From contig CM022302.1 in the NCBI GenBank assembly GCA_011799875.1, positions 520,361,229 to 520,425,228 of the forward strand: DNA of 64,000 nt, read 5' to 3'. Origin of the DNA: Thinopyrum elongatum (lineage: Eukaryota; Streptophyta; Magnoliopsida; Poales; Poaceae). The translations under genes and the position numbers were made by a program. Shown in pieces: positions 11,805 through 22,819 of the stretch (positions are counted from its first letter, which is position 1; every line of letters starts with the position of its first letter). The notes below the pieces were generated by a model, which saw only the letters and a program-made list of their open reading frames with translations, searched no databases and was not told where the DNA came from.

Positions 11805-14800
11805 TGTGACGACCCCGGCTTAATCGTGCACTAACCATACACACAAATGCACACGATCAAGCCTAAGGACTCACTTGAAGATATCACAACACAACTCTAA
11901 ACATAAATAAATTCATACAAGCTTTATATTACAAGCCAGGGCCTCGAGGGCTCGAATACATAGCTCGATGGCATACAAGTGTCAGCGGAAGCATCAGATA
12001 TCTGGGTACAGATATATTACAGAACAGAGAGATAAGCCTTCTCAGAGGCGGGGCAAAATAAAAGCTACGATCGAAAGGCGTAGGCCTCCTGCCCTGGACC
12101 CTCCGAATCCTACTCCTGGTCGTCAGTCGGCTCCTCGTAGTAGTAGTACTCTCCGGGCTGATAGTAGTAGTGGTCGTCGACGGGGACAATTGGCTCCGGG
12201 GCTCCGTCGTTTGGATGGCACAAAGGGATAAAGGGGGAAAAAGGAAAATAAAGCAAACGTGAGTACTCATCCGAAGTACTCAGCAAGCAAGGATCTACAC
12301 TACATATGCAACATTTTCAAAGGGGGCTGTATATGTGGACTGGGCTGCAGAAATGCCAGAATAGAGGGGAAGGCCTAGTCCTATAGAAGACTAGCATCTT
12401 CCGCATCTTCAACAGTCTTGCAGCATAAGAAGAGAGTAGAATAACATAATGTAAAGTATAACAGTGTCATCAACCTCGGCCAGAGATTCTTCCTCGACTC
12501 CCTGCGAGAAAGCAATCACAGAGCCGTACTATCCTGTTCTCATCTCAAGTTCTAGTTGTACCGATCGGGATACAACTCCGAGTGTCCGTTACCGTAGGAC
12601 AGGCTATCGATAGAAGTTTCTTCCCTACAGGGGTGCACCAACTTACCCACCACGCTCGCTTAACTCCGGCCGGACACACTTTTCTGGGTCATGTCCGGCC
12701 TCAGCTAAGCAACACGCCGCAACCCGACCAAATACTTAATGAGAGGTCAGCACGCCGGACTAACCTATGCCCCCAGGGCGGATGCTCCTATGCATTGCGA
12801 ACGCGGCTGAAAGCAGACCTAGCAACCCCTTATACAAGCACGATTGCGTTCCCAGTCCAATTCAGCGCGCGCCGCTCCTTGCTGACGTCAATTAAGCTCC
12901 GGCTGAAGTATACGACGCAGAATGCCCATACTATGCCCACGTGATGGTTAGTGCTATCGGGCCAGAGGCCCCTCGGATCAAATATCCAAACCGTTTAGTG
13001 GTTTAGGAGCGCGCGGAAACGAGCAGAGACTCACGATCGATATGACCCCGTCGCCTCGTCTCGAGGACTTGCGGCAAAGGCTAAGAATGCCCGGCCACGC
13101 CTCGTAGTTATCTCGCGGGCACCTCTCAGGTCAACCCGACTCCACATCACTTCGCATTCATGCTCGCGCGGGTACCCCTCAGGGCCGACCCGTCTTTAGT
13201 ATCATAGTATCATGGTTTAGTGTTCAGTCGTCGTAACCAAGTCTCTGTGTGTCTGACACCAAGGGGGGAACCCTGAGGAATCACCCTCGATGGAGTTCCC
13301 GCTCGATGCTATCGTCAAGGTGAACGAATGAGGAATCACCCTCGAGGTCCACACTTGAGAAGTTGCACGACGACGTCGTTATCGGGGGTGGTGTAGGAGG
13401 AATCACCCTCGCTTACCATGACCGAATAACTAACCTACAAGGTTATCATCAGAAGTGCTGACGAGGTATCACCCTCGGCACTCGATAGTAACCCAGTAGA
13501 GTCGAGCATCTTAGGGGAAGTGACGTGCGGTGCCAGGTTCTAATCTTCGATCGCGTTGCTCGGGTCTTCTGAGAGTTCAGCGGGGCAGTCGGGACAAGTG
13601 GGTCTCTGATAAGGCTCTACCCATCCTATACTAAACAGTTTAGGAGAACAGGCAGCTATTAAAAGTAGGCTACAATAAAACAGGCTATGCAGCAGATATA
13701 GGACAACAGTAGGAGCAGTAATTTCTAATGCAAGCATAAGAGAGAAGAGAGTGGGCGATATCGGAATGCTCAAAATGGGCGTGCTTGCCTGTCTGCTCGA
13801 CGGCAAGGGCCTGATCGTCGGGGACGTAGTCGTACTCCGGAGTGGCGTCTGCCTCAGGAGCTACGGCAACGTCGGGGTCTACCGAAAGAGAAGAGGGGGA
13901 AGAAACAAGTAAATATAATGCAAACAGATGCAACACAGTGCGTGCGATGCTATGATGCAGTGCTGGGTTGTCTAAATATGCCTCTAAGTCATTTTAGTTA
14001 TTTTAGAATTAATCTGGGATTTATTAACCGATGTGTGTGCACTATTCATCTACCGGAATCGAGCTCGGAGTTACGAGTTCTCCTACGTAGGAGATTCCGA
14101 CAAGGAAACAGATGGCACGATCAGACTCGTCTCGTCGTTCTGAGCAACTTTCATGTTTTAACTCTTCCGATCTGAGCTACGGTTTAAAAGTTATTAATTT
14201 TCGAAGTTTAAATGATTTTCTGGAATTTATTTATTTATCAGAAAAGGGAATTATGACGTCAGCCTGATGCACTGCTGACATCAGCAAGTCAACTGGTCAG
14301 ACGACCAGGTCAAACCTGACACGTGGGTCCAGTGGGACCCACATGTCAGCCTCTGTTTGTCTAATAGTGGATTAGATCGATTAACAGGTTTAATTAACTA
14401 AGTGGGGCCCTACTGTCAGTGTCACTAACTGTTTAATTAATTAAGCTTAATTAGCAAAAGTGATTAATTAGACTAATAAAAGAGACGGGCCCACACGTCA
14501 GCGGCACAGGTGAACAGTGCCCCCGCGTTGATCGTGGTCAACCCGGTCAAACGCGGCTAGAGGGCCCACAGGTCAGTGAGTAAAAGCGGGCCCCACACCT
14601 TTCCCCGTCGGACGCCGGCCGGAAATGCTCCGGCGAGGCCGTCCGCGGCGGCGCGACTCCGGCGAGCGTCGGATTTGCTCTACACCTCATCAAATTACGC
14701 GCGGTAACCTGCGTTCGAACGGCCGCAACGATCCGCGTCGACTAGCGGCGGCGCCGGACCAAATGGTCGTCGGAAAAGTGGTCGGCGACAAGCTTTGGCG

Positions 14801-16000
14801 GCAGCGCGATCGGGACCTCGTCGGGGACTAGGGTAGGAGGCACGGGGAAGCGTGTGTGCGGGTGCGTTCGGCTCCTGGAAGCACCAGGAGCACGATGCCA
14901 TGCTCAGGCGAGCTTGACAGAGGCCATAGCCACGGCGGCGAGGTGCTCAGCTGCGGCGAGCTCACGGCAACGATGGCAGCTAGCTGCAGGCGACGACAGG
15001 CATCGCAAAGCGACGGAGAGGAACGAGGGGAGCTCACCGAGGGAGCTCAAGGAGGCTCTTCGAAGGCTTAGTAGCGCAGGGGGTCGCTGGAGACGGCGAA
15101 GATCGTCGGAGGCAGAGTAGAAGGGGAACGGCTCGATCCACCGCCTTCGCTGCTCCTCAGCTCGAACGGAGGACACCAGGCGACGGAGAGGAGCGGGACG
15201 GAGCTCGCTGACTCGTCGGCTTGGCGAAGGGTGGCCGGTGGCCGCGGCAACGGCGAGGCACGGCGGCTACCGCATCGGACGCCGATGGGGAAAGGAGGAG
15301 AGAGCGAGGGGAGAAGGGAGAAGTGGTCGAGGAGGACCAAGGGGAATGGCTCGGCTCCTCCTTATCCCCTCCGCGCTCCTGTTTCGTCAGTGGACGCCGC
15401 GGTGTCGAGCGCTCACCGGCGCGCGCGTGCTCGGCCAAGGCGCCGGCGACACGCAGGAGAGAGGTAAGGGGAGATGGGCCTGCTGGGCTGGGCCAGTGCA
15501 CTGTGCACTTGGTCCAGTCCAGTTTAAGGTTTGTTTTTCTTTTTCTTATTTCCTGTTTTGCCTTTTCTTTTATTCTTTTCTGTTTTGAATTAGTTAGACC
15601 ACTTGCGCTTTTGTAAAATATGGGACTTGTCTCAAATATTGCATTGCATTATTAGCTCTCATCAAAAAGTGGTTTGAGCAAAGTTGGTCTTCATTTGAAA
15701 TTGATATGATTTTAAATGGATTTAATATTGCTGTTTTGGTGCTGTTTCAAGTTGTTTGAGTCATTTATCTAACTCCAACTATTTTGATGATGGTTTTATA
15801 TTGATCCTGGATTATTTGCCAATTAAATGCACATTTTCCCAACAGTGTTTGATCAACTTCATATTTCACTTATGAATTTGAGTTGATTTTCAGAATGGAG
15901 TTGATTTGCTTTGATTAACCACTATGACTAGGCACTGCAAATGATATGACTTGGCAATATTAGCAGCTGATCACAGTGGTAGTTACATAGGGGTGTTACA
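11805..16000. mobile_element. 4.2-kb solo LTR, copy 1
   Basis: It runs from TGTGACGACCCCGGC to GGGGTGTTACA, i.e. TG...CA ends, and is flanked by a perfect CCTTT duplication (11800-11804, 16001-16005). A second copy with its own TSD lies at 24506-28726. No polyprotein motifs are seen. The left part has a 120-codon GC-rich frame of no clear meaning, the middle has AATCACCCTCG-type repeats, and the right part is T-rich. I interpret it as a solo LTR of a large LTR retrotransposon, though a compact element without coding capacity cannot be excluded. It splits the Harbinger Myb-like gene. Confidence 0.8.
13265..13490. repeat. Irregular GGAATCACCCTCG repeats within the solo LTR
   Basis: The motif AGGAATCACCCTCG or GAGGTATCACCCTCG occurs five times at about 40-60 base intervals. 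The same set is present in the second solo LTR (about 25995-26200), so it belongs to the LTR family and is not a local expansion. Confidence 0.7.
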
Positions 16001-17150
16001 CCTTTGGCGTCCACTTGACGCGAGGCTCGCCCGGCCTGGCGTTGGACGACCGCCTCTTTCTTCTCCCTTTGGCCGATGGCTCCGCCGGTTCTTCCTCTTC
16101 CACCTCCTCCTCGACATCGTCGTGCTTGACGTCCTCCATGTCGACGGCGGTGTCTAGCGTTTCGTCTTGCGTGTGGAACCTGGGGCACGAAGCGGCGGCG
16201 GCTGAGCCGTTCGTGATGATCTCGTCCATCTCGAGGTCGGTGCTGCTGAACTATGGCGCCGGGATTGGTGCGAAGGGCAGGGGTCCACGGCGCATGGTCG
16301 GCGCAGGCGAGCTTGAGTACGTCGGCGAGTAGCCGTACTAGGTGTTGAAGCCGGATGGCGTGCGTGGGTCGGGGCTGATGCAGACGGAGGGGGGTGCGCG
16401 CGGCAGAGCAATGCGGGAAGGTGATGTTGGGGTTGAAGCCTCTGAGCGCGTCACCGTCGGCGTAGTCAGGCGAGGGCGCGTACCCCCACACTAGCGGCGA
16501 GAAGTTGGCCGGCGACGTGACGCTCTGCTGGCTACCCCACGCGCCTTGTGGGTACTAGCCTGCCTGTTGAGGCTGAAGGAGCTGGCGCTCGTTCGCCATG
16601 CCCACGCGAGATGCCTCCTCCTGCTCCGCCGCTGCGTCCCTGGCCTTCTTCATGTTGAGCCTGTTTCGCCGATCATTGGTGACCGTCGCCCGGCGATCAA
16701 CGTCGGCCTTCCACTGGGCGTTCGTCAAGCCCGGGGGCCTTGGCATCGGAGCCCTTGGCTTCCTCGGCTTTGGCTGGGCGGCATCGGTGGCTAGATGAGG
16801 GGCCGCATACTTCTTCGGCGGCATGGCGGACGAATCTGGGGAGAATGGCGGGAGTTGCGGGGGAGATGGGGGTGGTGGGGAGGAAAAGGGAGGGAGAAGC
16901 GGAAAACGGCGGGAAAATCGGCCGGTGTCGCCGACAATGCGGGTCCACGCGCCTTTTCGCTTCAGCCGGTGCCCCCCCCCCCTTCTTCCTGGTGCGCTGG
17001 GTTTCGCTTGAGTTCGTCGGTTGTAATTTCGGTCCAAACGGCGAAAAACAAGGATCTGGGACGCGGTTGGGCGATTTTTTCTGCTTCGGCGATGAAAAAG
17101 GCTCCCTAGGGGCTGTTTGGGGGTGGGGACGGCTGGAGATGCTCTTCTTA

Positions 17151-18138
17151 CATGTTGTGTTGCTCGACTGAGGAGACGCGGTGGCCGGCGACATCCTGTT
17201 GCAACAATCCTTTCTTGACGAACATCCGCAACACTACCAACGAAAAGAGACGGCCACGTTGGATCGCCCGGTCGACCACAATCGAAGGAAACCCAGATGC
17301 GGAGCAGCACTGGTAACATCGATGAGATGAGAGCATCCTATCGCGGCGGAACCGGCCGGATCACGACGCGCTCGTGCGTGAGATGCTTCGCATACGCCGA
17401 AAGGAAGCGAGGCCGGTCCATCCACGATCCCTCCCTTGGCGCGGAGGCCGCAAACACGTCGCCTACATGTTGGGCGCCGATGGACACAGCCATTACGGCG
17501 ACTGGTACCCATGCCGCTGTGTCGAACGTTCAGCGGTTGGCCGGGTTTCAAGCAAACGGAGGCGATCCCACGGCCGGCGGCTGGGGTCCGGTAGCTGCTG
17601 GCGCGTCACGTCGACGATCAGGTCCTAGTCGTGCCAACCTGACGGACCATCCTCCCCTGCCCGAGTCTGAATATTCGTGGATAACTTTTTCCTGGGACCG
17701 TCCTTTCAGTGTGCCGCAACCGGCTTACTGACAGCAACATGCCATAAGCGGTGGGCGGCTGCACGCAGGAATCCGAACGCTCCGCATTGCCCAACTCTGG
17801 CTGCATCGGCACTTACGAATCAGGGCAGTTCACACGAAACATATATTTTATACTACACTAATACTATAGTAGTAGTCTATACGTATGAACAATGGCGAGA
17901 TGCCACTCAGTATGGTTTGCCATGCAAGAAAGAAATTGACCAGAATTTTGACGCTGAAATTGGTATTCCATTCGAAGCAAGCTGGCATGCATGTGCCTAG
18001 AATATTGGCAGATGGGACCTACGTGTCCTGAATCCAAGACCGATTCCGGTGTGCTGCCGTCAGGGCCCACGGAACAGACGCCCACTGCTTCACTTCTTCC
18101 CCCGTTCGCTCAAGTTACCAGAGTGCCCCTCCCGGCTC
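17151..18138 (+). promoter_or_regulatory. Upstream region of serine-rich gene 1
   Basis: Two stretches match the upstream region of gene 2. Block A (about 17255-17580) matches 35690-35820 and, after the insertions there, 36900-37033 plus 43613-43660. It includes GGAACCGGCCGGATCACGAC and CCATTACGGCGAC. Block B (about 17610-17745) matches 43670-43795, including CCTAGTCGTGCCAACCTGAC. A third short block (18045-18090, TCCGGTGTGCTGCCGTC... CAGACGCCCACTGCTT) matches 44240-44285 just before the TATA box. Regulatory content is inferred only from this conservation. Confidence 0.5.
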
Positions 18139-18145
18139 TATAAAT
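18139..18145 (+). promoter_or_regulatory. TATA box of serine-rich gene 1
   Basis: TATAAAT lies 98 bases before the ATG at 18237 and just after the upstream block shared with gene 2, giving a leader of about 65 bases. Confidence 0.65.
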
Positions 18146-18236
18146 TCCGGCTAAGCCGTTGTATCCTCAGTTTATTCCCAAACCACCAGGCAATCGCAGC
18201 AACCATCCCTGCTCTGCTCCCGCTCTGTCATCTTTC

Positions 18237-18710
18237 ATGGCGACGGCGGCTGCCAGTCGGCCCAGCGGGCCGGTCCTCTCGATACCCAACTACCGCTCCG
18301 CCTCGCCCACCCGCGTCAAGCTCGCCTCCCGTGGCGCCACCCGCTCTCCGGCCAAGTCCGTCAGCGTCTCCTCTTCTTCTTCCTCGTCCCCTGCCGGCAA
18401 GAGCCGTCGGTCCTGCATGTGCTCCCCGACGAACCACCCGGGCTCCTTCCGCTGCGGCCTCCACAAGGAGCGCAAGCAGGCCGCCACAGCCGGCAACAGC
18501 AAGCCCGGTTCGCCGCCTTCTTCCATCGGCAGCGGCTGCTCGAAGCGCCCCATGGAGAGCGGGCACTGGGCACGCAGGGCGCTCGCGCCGTCCCCAGCAG
18601 CGCAGCAGTCGCTGCAGCGGAGGCGCGCGGGCGGGTTCCGCCCCCGGCCCAGCCGGCTCTCCACCATGTCCATGGCCGGCGACCGCCCCGTCAACGTCAA
18701 CAACCGGTAA
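18237..18710 (+). CDS. Plant serine-rich small protein, copy 1
   Basis: The frame encodes 157 residues without introns. The N-terminus MATAAASRPSGPVLSIPNYR is followed by SASPTRVKL, a serine run (about residues 41-52), then the family signature CMCSPTNHPGSFRC and HKERKQ. The C-terminal half has MESGHWARRALAPSPAAQQS and RPRPSRLSTMSMAGDR. It matches the plant 'serine-rich protein-like' family (Arabidopsis At5g11090/At5g25280 type), whose biochemical role I do not know. The cysteines and histidine of the signature could bind a metal, which is speculation. There is no signal peptide or membrane segment. I chose the ATG shared with the paralogue; upstream codons in frame are not ATG. The GC-rich, TATA-driven layout and a fully open frame suggest an active gene. 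Confidence 0.85.
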   Translation: MATAAASRPSGPVLSIPNYRSASPTRVKLASRGATRSPAKSVSVSSSSSSSPAGKSRRSCMCSPTNHPGSFRCGLHKERKQAATAGNSKPGSPPSSIGSGCSKRPMESGHWARRALAPSPAAQQSLQRRRAGGFRPRPSRLSTMSMAGDRPVNVNNR

Positions 18711-19495
18711 AAAAAAAAACAAACAGCGTCGACATGACATAGACGATAGTATTAGTAGATAGTGTGCACTGGAAAGGAACTCCCCGAATAGTTCACCGGG
18801 ATTTTCCATCGGAATTAGACGGGTTTCGAGACCCGATTCGATTCCGGCCTGGTCAATTAGCTAGCCAGTAGATGCATAAAGAGTGAGCCTCTTCGTCCTC
18901 TCCGCTCCGCTGTGTATGGTTTTGGATAAGATGGATATACATGAGTGACAGATTGGAGACATGTGGTACATGCATCTGATCTTCGCCCCGTGACCGGAGG
19001 CTTGTGTTTGCCGAACAACTTTCTGCTCATGCATGTTTCTGGAGTGTGTATGCCTCTCGCCCCTGTTTCGGATTTGGATAAGCTCCGGAAAGGATCAGTG
19101 GCGTCTCGCCGTCGCTTGCTCCCGTCACGCGGGCGGCACCCCAGCCACTTGGAATGAACACGGGAGAAATCCCGGCAAGATTTCATGACACGCGCAACTG
19201 ATGATGAACAGATTTTTTCTTCCTGGTCGTGATATTTTTTCTCTCTCGATCCTGTCGTGTTATTTTTACTGTTGGCGCGGTAGCAGTTGGGATTCCCCCT
19301 CCAACTCTAACTTGCGCAAGAAGAAGATGCTGGAAGATCGGTGGGCGCACACAGATGCGGACACAGTTGCGCAAGAAGAAGATGCTGGAAGCTCTTGCTA
19401 TCGGTTCGGTTTCTTGGCCAGAAATCAGTTGCGTTGGGTTGGCGCCATGTACGTCAGCTGGATCTGGTCTCTCCTTCAAATAAATAAACTGAATG
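18711..19495 (+). other. 3' flank of serine-rich gene 1
   Basis: A short A-run follows the stop codon. The block TTCCGGCCTGGTCAATTAGC (18842-18861) is matched by TTCCGGCTTGGCCAATTAGC after gene 2 (about 44984-45003), so the duplication includes the 3' flank. A 25-bp direct repeat, TTGCGCAAGAAGAAGATGCT plus GGAAG, occurs at about 19312 and 19370. Nothing else is recognised. Confidence 0.5.
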
Positions 19496-19499
19496 CGCA

Positions 19500-19653
19500 T
19501 TATCGTAGGCACCTCGTTGTCGACGGGAACGTCTCCTCCCACTGAATGCGCATCGCCGGAAATCTTGAAATAATTCAGAAATAAATGCGAGCATCAGGAT
19601 TTGAATCCTGATGGGCTGGGGATACCACAGTCCCTCTAACCATCCAACCTCCC
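19500..19653 (-). mobile_element. Au-type SINE, 3'-truncated
   Basis: On the minus strand it begins GGGAGGTTGGATGGTTAGAG, with a pol III A box (TGGTTAGAGGGA, complement of 19631-19642) and a B box (GGATTCAAATCC, complement of 19598-19609). Next come GCTCGCATTTATTTCTG and GGGAGGAGACGTTCCCGTCG, as in the grass Au SINE. It stops after GAGGTGCCTACG, so the 3' third is missing. Confidence 0.85.
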
Positions 19654-19659
19654 TTTTTT

Positions 19660-21048
19660 AATGGAACGAAAAATATCAGTGCACTTTTTCAGATGAGCCA
19701 AGAGAATACACTGAACATACAGAGCCGGGGAGCTCCTCTCTAAAAGGAAAAATAATACTTACTGAGCTATGATCACCACACGGGCGTTGGCATGAGTAGC
19801 ATTTAGCAATCTTCCGTTAAAACCCGATCGCTTTATTTTTTGACGGGAAAACCAGGCCTTCCATGTAGGTGTATGTACACACACACTAGATGCGTTGAAC
19901 AGCTGACAGACAGGCGAAAAACAAGTGGAGTTGCAGTAGTTTAACCAACTCGTTGAATATCTGACGGTGAGAAGAAGGGCAAATGCTCTGGAAACGCCAG
20001 CGTCGACGACGGCCGAGCAGGCAACAGAACGCACGACCCCTCGGAATAACTCGATCGCGACATGCACCGTCGGAGACCGAACTCGGTCGCGCGTGCGGAC
20101 GCACAAATGGGCTCGGCGCTCCCCAAGGAAGCTCGGCCGCTCTTGCCTTGACACTACACGACTTACCCGTGCACTAGGGCACGATCGAGTCAGTAGTGTA
20201 CAGTCACTCGGGCTAGAACCTGGACAAGTTCAGTGCCGCCTCAACTGCCAGGCAATCAATGGCTGCGTACAAGAGTCAAGAGTGCGTTTTTCCAGTGTCT
20301 GTTGTCCAGGTAAATGTCCTGCACCGGAGGCAACGTGCCGACCGAAAGCGGCCGCCGCCGCCGGGGAGGCGTCATACATAAACGTGCGCCGGAGTCTTAG
20401 TAGCCATGAACGACTGATGGTATAAGATCTTGCTGGGAGATCGGGGGTTGGAGATTGACTTCTCTTGGTGTGCACTGGCATGTCCCCATCGTGTTCACGT
20501 TGACCTGTAAAATAATACTACCGGTTCTGCACTATTTGTAGTTCAGGGTATATATAACACAAGGTCTGTTTCCCTCGGACGCAGGTCTCAGACTTGAAGA
20601 GAGAGAACAATTACACAGAGCCTAGGGATGATGACCTGAAGTAATGGCTAGCCTCTCCCGCAAAAAAAAAAGTAATGGCTAGCCTGTAGGCAGGGTAATG
20701 TCAACAGATTGAGTCGTGGCCCGAACTTCTGACTTTGTGCTTCTGGATCCACGAAAAAATGTTTCGGATCAGGTTGGTAGGGCATATGTATAGCATAGGA
20801 CACGCATTGCTTCTAAAAGTTTGTTTTCTGTCAGAATTCAGCACTCGACTTAATTAGTGTGTCTGATCATGAGCTGGCTAATACTCCTTTCAGAAGTTAA
20901 TATAAGACTTTTTTGAAACTATCAGAGGAAGTAAGTTACAAATAGAGATTACAATGTGCAGTTGCTTAGGATCAAGTATATGTAAGTTTTAACCCCCGCA
21001 GAGGAAAAAGGGCATGTAAGTTTTGTACACCTTTCGCCAAAAAAAGTA
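19660..21048. other. Intergenic stretch, no gene seen
   Basis: GC-rich parts (20000-20420) give open frames on both strands, none with a recognisable motif. A short direct repeat, GTAATGGCTAGCCT, flanks an A-run at about 20640-20685. Confidence 0.35.
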
Positions 21049-21100
21049 CTCCCTCCGTTCCATAATATAAGAGTGCTCTTATATTATGGAACGGAGTGAG
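21049..21100. mobile_element. Very short Stowaway-like palindrome (52 bp)
   Basis: CTCCCTCCGTTCCATAATAT runs into AAGAGTGCTCTT and back through ATATTATGGAACGGAGTGAG. TA flanks it on both sides (21047-21048, 21101-21102). The terminal repeats meet with almost no internal sequence. Confidence 0.85.
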
Positions 21101-21265
21101 TATGTTTTTCATACTCTCAATCTTTCTAGAAGAATTTACGTAAACATAAACTGAAATCCGATTACCTGCAGAAACAGGTGTCCTAGTCCAAGCTAATGGA
21201 CACATCTGGAAATTTTATCTCAGTTTACATGTCGACCTATCGCTATTTTTTCATTTTTTTTCTGT

Positions 21266-21866
21266 CTCCCGCTTACTTGCCCAATTGATCTAGTGTACAT
21301 GCCTAATTTCCTTGCGCCTCACCGTATCGTTATTGCGTCGTGGATGAGTGAATTGCAAAAAGTCATCTCATTTGGGGCATCGTTTGCAGAAAACCAAGAG
21401 ATCGCTAATCATTTGTAAAAAACACCGCACATTCAGTAAACTTTTTGCAGTTTCCACTGATTGGACGATTTGCTTCGTTTGACTGCGTTTCCGACAGATG
21501 GGGCCCGGTTTCCCCCTACGTGGCATAACGGACAGGAGACGGCGCCGTCTGCTCGAGACGACTTGGTCGGCTCGCGTCGGACAGACCGACCGCGCCGCCC
21601 CCACTCCACTTCTCACTCACTCGCTGCTCTGTTTCTCTTTCGCGTTCTCAACCTTGCTCGGCCTCCTCTCGTCTCCGCTCGCCGCCGGCCGCCATGGTGT
21701 CTTGGAGCGACGGCGAGAGCAGCGAGGATCCATGTCGTCGTCGCACCGAATTAAAAATCTAGATATTTTACTAAAATGAATATAGATGTCCCAACATACG
21801 TAGACGCGAAAGAGAGAGCTAACTGGCGATCAATCGGATATTAACGTTGCTTTTGTTGTTGAACAT
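21266..21866. repeat. Right copy of the segment found at 1-240
   Basis: The outer parts (about 21266-21340 and 21750-21866) match the window start; the middle (about 21360-21730) is unmatched, GC-rich and codes for nothing I recognise. Homology ends near the GTTGxTGAACATG block, as it does near 225 in the left copy. Confidence 0.5.
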
Positions 21867-22551
21867 GAGAAAAAATGAACAACATTTGCTTAGCTCGTCC
21901 CCGTACAAGGGTTCAAACCGTATTTGGGTCAGTATATACCGATCAGTGATTAGTTCCGTGCTATCTATAGCCATCATGTCGTCGGCGTGCACACATGCAT
22001 GGAATGCAGATTTCATTGATGCGAAAGCAAAATCTGATGTCGGGCATTTCGGATTGATTGTGTTTGATGCGCTGGCTACACTAGCAGAGTAGAGCTGACC
22101 AGGACGGATTAACTGCATCGCCGACCGACCACTTCTTTTGCGACGCGTGTAGCACCCAACCGACCGAGACACGTACACGATCATCAAGTGACTTCACAGT
22201 GGAAACTTTCAGTTGCCCCAGGTGCACGTACGAAGTACCGCTCTGGCCGGTGGCCGCGCTGCGCTGCGCACGTCGTTGCGAAACCTAGCAAGCTTCTCCG
22301 TGCTGATTAGGGTCCAACACAGACGTCTGATCTTGCTTGCTTCACTTGTGATTGAGCCGGCCGGGTTTGGCATGATTTCCGAACGATTGCATGCGCGAAC
22401 CTCACGCGATCACGCTACATCAAGATTTGGTCGGGACAGGCTTAGCCCAGTTTGACAAGGGCGGCGCATGCTCTGGACGAAAAAGGCTAGCAAGATCTTC
22501 CTCTTTCGAAACGTATCGATAAGATTGGCATCACCGAAATGCATTCCACGC
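21867..22551. other. Intergenic stretch, no gene seen
   Basis: Short open frames on both strands lack motifs. The stretch ends at the T-run marking the LINE tail at 22552. Confidence 0.35.
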
Positions 22552-22819
22552 TTTTTTTTTTTGAATGAAAGGGGTTCCCCCCGCCCCATTTTATTAATGA
22601 AGCGAAAACAGAAACCAGAGTTCAACGACCTTACAAAGAGAATTTTTCCGACCACAGCACCTGGGGGACAAGGCACCCCAACACACATAACCAAGACCAG
22701 GAGAAGGAAGTTCCTCTCAAAACACAAGTGCCAGCCTACTTATTTATTACAGATCAAGAGAAACAAAAGGACACCTGAGAACTAACTAAAACCCAGGCCA
22801 GATTTCATCTCCCTGGCTT

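Larger units (their letters stand above)
10950..16824 (-). pseudogene. Harbinger-associated Myb/SANT-like gene, split by a solo LTR
   Basis: From the ATG at 16824 the minus strand reads MPPKKYAAPHLATDAAQPKP, then a Lys/Arg/Pro-rich segment with LTNAQWKADVDRRATVTNDR. A stop (TAG at 16555-16557) and at least one frameshift follow. A later segment has DEIITNGSAAAASCPRFHT, an acidic run (DDVEEEVEEEE) and PGEPRVKWTPK. Joining across the solo LTR continues into a [19 protein letters not shown] trihelix/SANT-like block. Further on (11700-11140, several frames) come [16 protein letters not shown] and ESCEKW. The tail at 11206-10950 is [20 protein letters not shown] and [14 protein letters not shown]. 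This is the DNA-binding partner protein typical of Harbinger elements. The gene is clearly dead. Confidence 0.72.
5457..17147. mobile_element. Probable PIF/Harbinger element, split by three nested insertions
   Basis: Left end GGACATCTTCAAAGCCG follows TTA (5454-5456). The right end, read on the complement, is GAAGAGCATCTCCAGCCG and is followed by TTA (17148-17150). TTA is the usual Harbinger target duplication and the two ends are similar but not identical. Inside are a plus-strand transposase and a minus-strand Myb-like gene, the two proteins such elements carry, arranged convergently. Removing the Angela LTR, the gypsy-like remnant and the 4.2-kb solo LTR leaves about 2.8 kb. The end similarity is modest, so the two halves could come from two elements. 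Confidence 0.5.

Noticed and set aside
13265..13490. CRISPR-like spaced repeats (GGAATCACCCTCG)
   Set aside because: Spacing and repeats are irregular, the genome is eukaryotic, and the same pattern is part of a retroelement LTR family.
19598..19642. Possible tRNA gene because of A and B boxes
   Set aside because: The boxes belong to an Au-type SINE; no cloverleaf of tRNA length is present.
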